A DNA stretch of 64,000 nt from assembly GCA_028753945.1 (NCBI GenBank), contig JAPNXP010000013.1, positions 1,736,001 through 1,800,000 of the forward strand, given 5' to 3'. The notes under the pieces were generated by a model. The model was not told the DNA's origin. It made no database searches and saw only the letters and a program-made list of their open reading frames with translations. The DNA comes from Hexactinellida sp. DTS-2022. Its lineage: Eukaryota > Porifera > Hexactinellida. Shown piece by piece: positions 22,927 through 33,304 of this stretch. Every line of letters starts with the position of its first letter. Position 1 is the stretch's first letter. A program made the position numbers and the translations under genes.

Positions 22927-23340
22927 TCGTTATATAAGGCCTTACTAATGAGTAGATTTTGCTGGACCATGGATTACTTAGAGGCCATTGATTATTAGCT
23001 GACATATCTTTATCTCAATAGCTAGTACTGACAGACGTGAGAAATGCATTATAATTATATAGGAAGTTAGGAACATGATATAAAGGCATACATAACACCC
23101 TTTAGAATTGTGATATATCACCATTTGATTACGTACCCGCTATTTTTCGTGGGAATTATCGAGTTTTTATCGCCTGCTTTTAACATAGTTAAACGCGTTA
23201 TAAATGTTCAAAATTGGAAGATGAGGATGTCAATAACTAGTTGAATGAAATATATCGAAATTATAAATGGAATGCTGACGCATTCCTCGGTTGCCAGGGT
23301 AATGCATATTTCCTAAAATGAGCCAAAACTCAAAACTATC
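22927..23340. repeat. Dispersed repeat R1, second copy
   Basis: Direct copy of 5044-5480. Its continuation (the AATCTCATTATCTCA segment) appears only at about 24280-24330, because two MITEs (23360-23961 and 23962-24267) sit between. Confidence 0.7.
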
Positions 23341-23359
23341 GAATAGTTGATAAACTATG

Positions 23360-23961
23360 CCCCTTTACCCCCTTACTTAGTACTTAAGTACTAATTATAT
23401 ACTTAAGTACTAAGTACGTACTTAGTTAAGTACATACTTAAGTCGTATTTACTATGTAATATTGTTGTACTTAAGTACATACTTAACTAAGTACGTACTT
23501 AAGTACGAAATTGAATTATATTTAATAGCATAGCATATTAGTGTATGGAATGCTTTTGTAATAGCTTGCTGTATTCTTTTAACTTTAAAAAGAATATTCT
23601 CAATGAAGTTCCTGTGATTTTTATGCTATGAGAAAAAACAGACTTTTGGAAAAACAACAACCAATTGTAATATATGTTGAAAATAGAATCATAAACTTCC
23701 CCTAAAGTAAAGCAAGTACTTCTAGAAATCTAATACAATTGTCTAATTAAACACCGACGTCTAAAGAGTCAATAAAAGAAAATTCTTATAAGTTAAGTCA
23801 ACTTAGTATGTTACTTAAGTTTTGTACTTAAGTATGTACTTAAGTACTCACTTAAATCTTAATGAATACCAATCTTAGTGAATACGACTTAATACATACT
23901 TAGTACTCAAGTACTAAGTACGTACTTAAGTACGTACTTAACTTCTTAGTGAATATGGGCC
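23360..23961. mobile_element. Palindromic ACTTAAGTAC element, about 600 bp
   Basis: Both terminal 130-150 bp blocks consist of repeats and inversions of ACTTAAGTACGTACTTAAGT, a self-complementary unit, with a unique A/T-rich centre. The outer edges read CCCCTTTACCCCCTTACTTA on the left and CTTAGTGAATATGGGCCC on the right. It has no coding capacity. Highly prone to form hairpins or cruciforms. Confidence 0.6.
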
Positions 23962-24267
23962 CTGAACATTTTCAAATACATGAAATTAACGCGAATAAAC
24001 TTTATAAACAAAAATTCTGAATTATTAATCACCTGATTGAATACTATTATTGTACCCAAATAGTCTTCCAATCTACTTGATAGACATGGTATATCCTTTC
24101 AAACTAGTTGCACATCTGAAAATATATAGCTCGGAGTTTGTCCATCCATTGTATTATTTTGCTAAACAGCAGGAAATTAAGTTCATGGAAATTAACGCTC
24201 CATGAAATTAACGCGATTTGGAGAAATTCGCGTTAATTACATGGCGCGTTAATTTCCTATGATAAGG
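23962..24267. mobile_element. ATTAACGCG element, left-truncated copy
   Basis: Very similar to the complete element at 41351-41702. The right end (GCGTTAATTTCCTAT.ATAAGG followed by TA) is present; the left terminal repeat is missing where the ACTTAAG element ends. Confidence 0.7.
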
Positions 24268-24707
24268 TATCATTAGGTATGTGCTAATAATCTCATTATC
24301 TCAGATATTATTAAAGTTAGGCCTTATATAACGAAAAGAACGCATCAGACAACTTTAATAATTTGCTTACTGCTAGTTCCTCTTCGACATTTATTTGCAA
24401 AGGCTATGCTTTTTGTAACAAAATTCTCTTTTATTTTTGATGAAAATTGATTTTGGTAGCCGTAGTAGATCGGTTGTATAATGCTACCAAACTCTTGAAA
24501 TATTTTTTATTTACATTAACCAATCTAAAGTATGTAGTTCATTGTTGAAAATCGGATCTTTATCCTTTTGAGTCTACCCTATTATCTAAAATAGGAAAAC
24601 AAAGCAGGATGCAGTTAATTTACAAATAAAACAGTATAAAGTGCATATTTTGTTCTGATTAACAGAAGAAACAGATTGGCAGGTTCATAAAGTGCATAAT
24701 GAGTATA

Positions 24708-25152
24708 CAGTAGAACCTCCCAGATCCGTACCTCTCAGAACCGGGCACCTCCTTAAACCGGGCAACATTTTTGTATAAGTTCTAAATTAATTCGCTTTTT
24801 TTCTTTGAATTGGCCCCAAATATAGTTTATCTTTACAGATTTGTATGCAAACATGTTACTAAATGTAGAAACACCCTTATCTGGGAGGTAAATATTGGTT
24901 TGGATTTGGCTATATGGTAATCTCGCTACTTTATATACGATCCATATTCGAAATTTATGAACTCTTTGAGTAAACTTATACCAAGCTCAAATGTCGGAGG
25001 TACTATCAGGTCAGACAACAGGTATTGAGACATCAGAACATAAACATTAGTTGATTATACAATAGAAATTTTGAATATTTCCGAGATCCGGGCAAATTCT
25101 AAGATACGGGCACCCTCCGGACTAGGCTGCCCGGATTGGGGAGGTTCTACTG
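24708..25152. mobile_element. TA-flanked MITE, 445 bp, complete
   Basis: Terminal repeats CAGTAGAACCTCCCAGATCC and CAGTAGAACCTCCCCAATCC with TA on each side. Subterminal CCGGGCA motifs occur in both halves. Tc1/mariner/pogo type, non-coding. 25155-26614, which follows, is A/T-rich intron with no recognised feature; a 92-codon frame at 26261-26539 resembles nothing. Confidence 0.8.
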
Positions 25153-26614
25153 TATAGTATACATGGGAACATTACTATCTGTAAAATTTCGCTAAATGAC
25201 TTTTAAGAGGGTTTTCTTGTGTCTAACTAGCTTCAGGAAGCTGAGTGGAGTCACTCGATAGGTTTAGAATAAAATTTGAGAATGGCATGTTGTTAAATTC
25301 CTACAAAATCCTGCGTCGTCAAGGTAAGAATATCACAAGTAACCACTTAAATGACGCCAAATTTAATGTTGATTACGAATATCGGCATTAAAATTGGATA
25401 GGACTTGATTTGAGATTGTTAGATGAGTCGTATTACCTTCAAATGTGTCCTTTATGTGGTCAATTGTGGCCGACACATGGGAAATTGTAGTTGGCACTAC
25501 AGTATATCCAAAATCCACTATTTACATTAAAGAACAAACCCACTAAGTCTGAAAATTCTATATAAAATGCTTGAATAATATTTTGAGCGGCTGGACTATA
25601 AATCCCGGGGAGAATACTAATACTTGGATAATTATCCTATAATGTTCCTTAATACATTTTTGAGAAAGATCTAATAGTATCCAAATGCTCGGAAGCAAAC
25701 CAACAATTACCTAGAAACATATTTTAGGACTTGAATGTCTAACCATGATCACTAAATAGTAACAATTTGTTAATAAACATAATGTGTAATTATTAACTGA
25801 AATAACATCAATCTCCCAGAATGAAGTTTAATAGACTACAAACTTAATTTTTGACACTGCAATTGTATTTGCAATTATCAAAATCTGCAACCAATATACT
25901 ATTAATTCATTAATAAGTTATCACTTAACTGTCCTTAGACATTGAACTGTACAGCCCACTTAGGCATTGAACTTTTCAGTTCATTAATGTTTCTTAGAAA
26001 TCTTACTAATACATATAGAACTCTTCTATTCGATTAAAGTTTGCAAAAATTTCAACCCAATCGATTTACTGGCATTCATAGAGTCAGCATTTTCCTTTTA
26101 GACTATATACCTCGAAAACAGTTTATCTTCTAATAAGGACTATATTTTGAATATTTAGTAGCTGTTTGGCCGCCAAAAGTGTGAAAGAGGCTGTGAGGAA
26201 GGATGGTAGTTGCCCAACGTCCACTTAACATAAAAGGGACCCATTAGAGAGTTCATTCATATGCGGACACAGTCTTTACTGCCCAACAAATGTCAACCAC
26301 AACTTCTAGCCGCATTTCTCGATATAATGATTTACTTTACTTTCTGGTCACAAACAAGTATATTATTCAAACGATTTGGGTTTGTAGTATTGTACTTCAT
26401 CGTAATTCTAGAATTAGAAGGCAAGAAAATTCGACTCGTTCAATCGACTTATGATGCAGATAAGCTATGCATAATTAATACAATGAATATCGCCAATATC
26501 AATGTAATTGCACTCCTGTTAGTAACTAATTTGTACTAATTTAGTATACCAACGACATTTTTATTGATCCTGAGCTTATTCGAAGTAATACGAAAATTTC
26601 GTGATTATACTAAA

Positions 26615-26788
26615 CAGCGTTTCTTAACCTTTTTTACTCTGTCGCCCCCTTAGCGAATCGAGGCATTTCCCATCTCCCCCCTGTCATTGTATTCTATTGC
26701 CCTGACCGGAGGGCGGGGTCCATTTCTAAGTCAAACCGATTTTATATCGCCCCCTCGAGCTTCGTATCGCCCACGTTGATAAACACTG
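26615..26788. mobile_element. Short hAT-type MITE, 174 bp
   Basis: Starts CAGCGTTTCTTAACCTTTTT and ends with the complement of CAGTGTTTATCAACGTGGGC, the CAGNGTTTCTNAACC type of hAT terminus. The 8-bp flanks (ATACTAAA, ACTAATAC) do not match cleanly. The interior contains CGCCCCC tracts. Confidence 0.6.
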
Positions 26789-27119
26789 ACTAATACATAG
26801 TCTGTACATTTTTGAGAGACTTGACGATTTTTATATTTTCATTTTCATCATTAGCGTCATAGTTATTAATTCCCCACTAAATTATCATCAATTTGTAGCA
26901 TTCACCTATTTAATCATTATAATGCATTTGCTGTCTATTCGTGGCTCCGAACGGGTCAAATTTTGGTAAAATTGGTCAACCTCACGAGTAAACAATCATT
27001 TAAAATTTGTTCAGATTAACATAGTATAATCTTAATGATTAGAGAAACAATATTTGAACCCACATTATACATTGCATATGTATTTTTGCTTCGCATATAT
27101 AATTGATTGACCTTCACTG

Positions 27120-27737
27120 AATCTTTCTGTCGACGAACTTGTGGATGACCCTACCTTTGACAGCTTTACGTTAATATTCCGATTTGATCTTTAGATTTGC
27201 CCTGTGTTTCATCGGTTTCAGATTCATCTTATGCTCAGCCAGGTCATGTTTGTCTTAAAAGGATATCGCAGTATCTTAACTCGTGGAGGATGCATGGGAG
27301 AGTGACATGTATACTGACAAGAACATCCTTCTCTATGCATGCCATCTACCGGAAGTCGTTCTGTTGTAGAGCAGGCGACACTCTTCCATTGATATTTCTG
27401 TCTTCACACCTTGTGACATCACTTGATTACACCTTTGTCACTGAATTTCCCTTTTGATCTCGGATTACTTTGAACTATAAAGGAATCTTTAGAATTTTCA
27501 GGAAACTGGCTTTCGGGCTAGAAGGTCGATTCCAAAGGATAAATTAGGTCCGAGGTAGAATTTCCCGTTTGCACGTTTTATAGTTTCGATGTTATATTTC
27601 GAAGTGGGCTGATGAAGCTACTTGAGCAAATACAGTACATCAAATTTCCATCCTGAGGGATCAGTAACACCCTTCGGTCCATCGCATGTCATACACTGTT
27701 GTCCTTTCACAACACACACCCAAGTTCCAGACCTTGG
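27120..27737. other. Stretch with weak coding texture, unidentified
   Basis: Base composition is less A/T-biased than the surroundings and short frames occur on the + strand (27197-27457), but no motif was recognised. It could be a decayed retroelement end. Nothing is seen in 26789-27120. Confidence 0.2.
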
Positions 27738-28404
27738 CATGAATCGACCGAGTACTCGGCCTCGGCCAAACTCGGCCACTTTTTCTAACTCGGCCTTTTT
27801 CTCGGCCTCGGCCGATTCAGGCCTATTTTGGCCGAGTATTTAATCCCAAAATATTCACTTAAACCATGGGATAACAACACAGTTCTCAAACTTTATATAT
27901 AGATGAAGTTACTTTATTGTTAATAATTGTGATTAAAGGCACTAAATAGTATGATTAAAATGAGCATCCTTATATGTAGACCGTCTAGAAATAGACTGTG
28001 TATAAAAGCCCATAAAAATAAGCCAAAAATTTATAGACCGTCTATAAATTCTGTAGACCACTTGCCCTACCTTTGTGGGTAATACTAATGTATATATAAA
28101 AAAATCTGGTCTATTTCTAGACGGTCTACATATAAGATATCTCGATTAAAATATATTGAGCACTGCTAATATCTGTCCTAAAAATTTCGCTTGCTCAAGT
28201 TTGCTATCGCACAAATTTGAAATATGATACAGTTGTAATACAATAACATACAATATCATCGAGGGAAATATTTTGATAGCAAACTCAATATTTCACTAAA
28301 TAGGAACTCGTCCGAAACTCGGCCTCGGCCTCGGCTCGGCCAAAAATATTCAAACTCGGCCTCGGCCTCGGCTCGGGAAAAATTCTGAACTCGGTCGATT
28401 CATG
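27738..28404. mobile_element. hAT-type non-autonomous element, 667 bp, complete
   Basis: Terminal repeats CATGAATCGACCGAGT on both sides, flanked by a perfect 8-bp target duplication GACCTTGG (27730-27737 and 28405-28412). The subterminal regions are runs of CTCGGCCTCGGCC. A second inverted-repeat element (27969-28136) is nested inside. Non-coding. Confidence 0.87.
27969..28136. mobile_element. Nested inverted-repeat MITE, 168 bp
   Basis: Arms CTTATATGTAGACCGTCTAG... (27969-27996) and its complement (28109-28136) are inverted over about 28 bp. A further weaker palindrome (TATAGACCGTCTATA) lies inside. Confidence 0.75.
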
Positions 28405-28412
28405 GACCTTGG

Positions 28413-29105
28413 GGAGCAAGGCCCCCAAATAGGTAACTTTTATGCTCCACACTATTCATATTGACGATCCCGGAGTATTAACCGTTTAAATAATTTCAGT
28501 AATTGCATAACTACATCTGATTATTTAAAACAACTTCGCGTCAATTTCTGCACCAAAATCTGTGTATTCCCGTTTTCGATAAACTCTCATTTTATCCTCC
28601 TTCGCCATAGCTATCTATCTTGTAATGTGAGAAGAGTGTCCCGTTAAAAAGAAAAGATTTACATTTAGTTACTTTACATTAAACATGTGTCGATCAAAGA
28701 GCTCAAAGATGGCCTCGGGAGCCGCCATATTTTTCAAGCGATTCATAATTATTCGAGGCGACAAGATTATTTGAGGCGACAGGGTCGTTTCAACATTAAA
28801 AAGCTATTTTTCTATACTTTCCCTTAACTAATCAATTACTTTTTGTAATTCTTGAGCCCTGCTCTGGACAAACCACTGATTTTGGAGGCCATCTTCCTGC
28901 TTTATCTTTAGGGCAACAACTTTTCATTCTCTAGTTCGCAGCATACCAACTACAAGAAATTAGTGCTTTTGCAGCGGATCCATTTTATATCTGACTTGCA
29001 TCCGTTGACGTATAAATATATTTAATTGACTGCCAGTAGTTTAATGTTATTTTCCTAAAAATTCATTTAGGGTAGTAGTTTATTGTGATAATTATAATAT
29101 GTATT
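28413..29105. other. Intron sequence with nothing recognised
   Basis: About 700 bp of A/T-rich sequence between the hAT-type element and the old Helitron copy; no frame, repeat or motif identified. Confidence 0.4.
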
Positions 29106-29109
29106 AATT

Positions 29110-29470
29110 AGTGAATTTTATTGAATTCTTAATATTTTCATAATGAATAAGCACATTGTTTAGTATAACCAATTTTTTGTATCCATGGCGTGCAATGTGT
29201 TAAAATATAAATGACATTTATATTTTATTTCATGGAAGGTTCGAATTATGTTCGATTATATTAATTTTAACGCTTATTCAAATGGTATTGTGACTTAATA
29301 ACTTGTCGAGAAGTGTAGAATTCCGTTTGGAAAACCTCAATTTATTCTTGAGATCCAAAGTTCTCACGATAAACCATTCTAATTACATCTACACACTGTT
29401 TGTTTCAAAACTCAACTCAGAACTTAGATCGATAGATTATATATAAATGGATAAATAGATAGGTAGGTAG
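29110..29470 (-). mobile_element. Old Helitron-family copy
   Basis: Diverged match to the body of 2558-2949 (TTAGTGAATT..., TTCGAATTATGT, CAATTT.TT...., AAACCTCAATTT). Ends not preserved; a GATAGATAGGTAG microsatellite follows at about 29450. Confidence 0.45.
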
Positions 29471-29985
29471 ATATATAAAATTAACTTGATTCTTTCTCAC
29501 TTCTAATCATGAAGGTTGCACAGTCTTTATTCTTTCTATGAATGAGTTGACTTACCTTAAATGTATATATATTTAGTTTTTTGTTCAGGAAAATTTTGAA
29601 GTACTATATTGTGCGATTATGCCATTGTAGATAACTATTTCATAACACTTTCATTAATACACTTTTTCTGTTGACATTGATACTGAAAATATTGAGAAAT
29701 CCATGGACACCAATACTCAAATCAAATTTGACTTTTTTAGGATTTACAGCGTTTACCCTAGTAGCTAATGAGATATTATTATTTTTGCAGTTTAGATAGA
29801 AGACTTGATGTAATCCATGGTTAATTGAGGTAAACGGTCTTTGGATACGTGTCTGTGTTGATATTTATATTGTATACATTTCAATTCAATCCATTTATTA
29901 TGTATGATATTCTTTTATATGTCAACTAATCGCCGTATTTTGTGTATATTTCTGACTAAGATAATTATTATTCAACTTTATTTAG

Positions 29986-30152
29986 AATGTTTCAGAAATT
30001 GGAAAAACGAGGAATGTCTATCATTTCCAATTTATTGCTTGGCCTGACTTTGGAGTACCTGAAATATCTTCTCTATTAGAATTCCATCGCATTGTAATTG
30101 CAGAATACGATGCATTATCCTCTTCTAAAGGACCCCCGCTAATTCATTGCAG
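29986..30152 (+). CDS. PTP catalytic domain exon C (WPD loop, ends inside active-site motif)
   Basis: Acceptor TTTAG before 29986 and donor GTATTT at 30153. It contains 55 codons plus two bases (AG) of the next codon. It reads NVSEIGKTRNVYHFQFIAWP then DFGVPEIS, the WPD loop whose Asp is the general acid, followed by a helix (LLEFHRIVIAEYD) and PPLIHC. The His-Cys pair is the start of the signature HC(X)5R(S/T); the codon for the next residue (Ser) is split by the intron. There are no stops or frameshifts. Upstream of it lies the 19.7-kb intron that holds the copia element and most of the MITEs. Confidence 0.93.
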
Positions 30153-30664
30153 GTATTTGCAAGTTTTTTCTTAGTTTTTTTATGTAAAGCATAATTGTGA
30201 GAATATCTATAGAGAGCATAATTATTGAGAATAATTTCTTACTTCTTTCACTTGCTATTTGGGTTGGCAACAGAATCTAACTAAACAACAATTGCCTAAG
30301 CGTTCTTGGTCCTATAGTATATAATGTTAATTATCTTATTAATTGACTTGAAGTACCTACATCAAATATTTTGAAACATCAATGGTCACAAGCCTAACTA
30401 TAGCTTTACATAGACAAAATATTAGCTAATTTGAATGCATCCTCATTTCGTCTTATTGTTGATAAATGTATACTAATTAGGGGGGTGGCGGGTGCATATA
30501 TACCGAAGATTGATTACCTTATTTGCATTTAAACCGTTATGTTTATCTTGTGAATACCAGAAGATAATCGCTGTTGCAGTGATTAGTGATTAATTTGATA
30601 AAATCTACAAGATGAACTTTAGATATATTGGTCGGTTGGAATGTTAGTATCAATGATTGAGGGA

Positions 30665-31284
30665 AGTGGCGCAAACAGGAGGGGCGGGGGGGGGGGCGTG
30701 CGTTCTCCCGTAAAAGTTGAAGGGGGCAACATTAATAGTTCGGGTGTTACCGTGACCTCTGGTTAGTTTGCACTTGTTACTCTATTGGTTCCATGAATGG
30801 TTACAAATCGATATCTAGTTGTCTCACAATCAATTTTCTTTCTAGGAGAGAATGCCCCCAACCCATAAGTTGTTTAATACGTCTTTTATTGGTTACGTAT
30901 TTCGTATAACACGTGTAATGTAATACGTATTATACGTATACCTTACTTATAATGTCGAGCTCATGGAATTTGCTTTGAACAACTATTGGTTTAATCGTTA
31001 TTTCTTTTATTATTAATCGACTCGTAGTATGGTTTGTATAGTACAAGTATGATTATTTGCTAGATGTTGTATTTAGAACAAGAATTATAAATATTATATT
31101 GAATTACTTCGAAAACATTTCTGGTTGATCTTAGATTTATAGTATAATACGTACTGGTGTATAGCGTATTACGTATAATACGCAATACGCGTATTAAACA
31201 ACTTAGAGGTCCCCCAAAGGGTCACTCGATACACTCGCTCCGCGCTCTCCCAACTTTAACCTCATACATGTAAAATTTGCGCCC
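30665..31284. mobile_element. Inverted-repeat element flanked by a 12-bp direct repeat, 620 bp
   Basis: The identical flank ATGATTGAGGGA lies at 30653-30664 and 31285-31296. The ends read AGTGGCGCAAAC and, reversed, GGGCGCAAAT. It has a poly-G tract near 30690 and a nested inverted repeat (AAGTTGTTTAATACG at about 30887; CGTATTAAACAACTT ending near 31206) whose interior is similar to 6250-6370. Confidence 0.6.
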
Positions 31285-31296
31285 ATGATTGAGGGA

Positions 31297-32001
31297 TGAA
31301 TTTCCCCGAAACATTAATTTATATGAATTGAATGCTAGGATGCTATTCCACCCTTTGGAACATCTAATTTAAGTGGTAAATGTTTGTTACTTTTATCAGA
31401 AAATAAATTAATATGTTTCTTAGATATGGTAACTTATTTCTAAGTGTAATATTCCCTGTATCCTACCTAATTTTAATTCAGTATCTTAGTTACTCACAGT
31501 TTCTATAGTCAAACCCTTCTTTCTTTACATCAACTTTTCACATGTATATGCGTTCACACGGTGTATAAGCGAGGTTTTTTTAAGTGTAGTTTATGTCACG
31601 TTTTCAGCAGTGCAAACGCGAATTGATTATTTTGTTTTATTTGTGGATCATTTATAGTAATTTATTATCATTACATTGTTTATGAAATTTGAAGGTTACA
31701 CCCTCGATCCGAACGGGATATATTATATTTAGGTAAAATCTCCGTCTCTTATTGTTTTTAAGATAACTGTTTTTAATTGACCTTGGAATTTTATAATGCG
31801 AGTGATTTTTATATCGTTTGGATGAAAGAGGTTCGGATAACAAGCGTCTTGTTTTATCTTATATTAAGTACCACAAATAAGTTTCTAATTTATGCTATAT
31901 TTATTCCTTTATAATATTTATACTTCATTATTCTTACAAATTCGCTAATCGGTACAGAATTCTTTTGAATAAGCACACCTCTATTTTGATTGACTACGGT
32001 G
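31297..32001. other. Intron sequence with nothing recognised
   Basis: A/T-rich; short frames only. No terminal repeats or coding remnants identified. Confidence 0.4.
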
Positions 32002-32349
32002 CAGGAGTGGCGCTAGGGGGGACAGGGGGGCAATAGCCCACCCGTCGGGGAACCTTAGCCCCCCCCGTCGGGGAAAAGTCAAAAATTTAGAAAATTTAGT
32101 TAGAATAGCTATTTCCGTAATTACTACATACTGGACCAAGCGTTTTGTTTTCAATGCATACATTTCGGATTTATAACTTTCTACTAGTGTATAATTAGGG
32201 GAATTTTGCTATTTTAAATTTAGCTGTCCCCTTAATGCAACTTGAATAGAGTAATTGAGTCCTACATAAGTTTGATTTCCAATACTTTGAAAGTAAAACA
32301 GGAACTCCATGGGGTAAAAAGGATGGAGATAGGAAGATTTTCCAATACT

Positions 32350-33304
32350 CGATGGTCGTGTCAGGCGAAACAGTTCAACGCGGTATGGAAACGAATCGAC
32401 ATCGTATACTAAGTACTGCAAGATGTAATCGACAACGACAGAAACATCAGCCGCACCACAGAAGCAACTTGCTACTTGTTACAAATAGATCGCCGTTTTG
32501 TCAGATACCTTCTTGTTACAAAGCATATTCTGAAGAAAGCCAAATACGCTTCAGATATTTTACAAAGACCAACGAACGATCTCATTGGGGCCATAGATCT
32601 AATTGGCACATTAAGAAAGGAAATCCAAGCCTGTCACACTAGAGAGTTTTCTCAAAAGTTCTGGGATGATGCTGAAGAAGTTGGCGAACGATTAAACCTG
32701 CCTTACAAAGTACGACCTGTCAGACGAAAACGACTACCAGCAGGGTTGCAAAATTATGTGGTAGATGCTCATGTTGAAAAAGTTTCAGGAGTTGGATTGA
32801 TGAATATTTTGTGATGTTTGTGAGATCATAGACAAAGTTGATACAGAGCTTCAGAAGAGATTTGGCGAGAAGAACATTGTCATAATGAGAGGAATCACAT
32901 CTTTGTTCCCTAGTTCTACCAGTTTCATGGATGAAAATTCACTCATCTAATTTGAAAAACTATTCAATGCCGACGCCAGCACTCTCAAATGTGAAATTGC
33001 CACCTTTAAGCACATGATTGGAAGAAAATCGGAGCAAGAAAGACCTAAGAGTCTACTTCAGTTACAGACATACTTGCAGAAGTTAAAGGAAGCCTTTTTT
33101 GAACTTCAGCGTATTGCTATAATTGCATGCACTTTACCCGTATCAACTGCTGAGTGTGAACGAAATTTTAGCTCAATGCGGATAGCAAAGAATGAACTTC
33201 GCTCAGTAATGAAACAGGAACGTCTGGACACTATATTGATGCTTGGGATTCATCGTGATCGAGGCAGCAAGCTTGATTTAGATATAGTAGTCAATAGGTT
33301 TTAG
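32350..33304 (+). pseudogene. hAT transposase C-terminal half (ZMYM1-like)
   Basis: Reads RRFVRYLLVTKHILKKAKYA, DLIGAIDLIGTLRKEI, KFWDDAEEVGERLNLP, then after a frame shift and a stop (near 32815 and 32948) KLFNADASTLKCEIATFKHM and the hAT dimerisation block LPVSTAECERNFSSMRIAKN followed by RLDTILMLGIH. This is the family of zinc finger MYM-type 1-like hAT transposases. The N-terminal zinc finger and the first catalytic Asp region are absent. The native stop codon is TAG at 33302-33304, and a P element begins at the next base. Confidence 0.82.
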
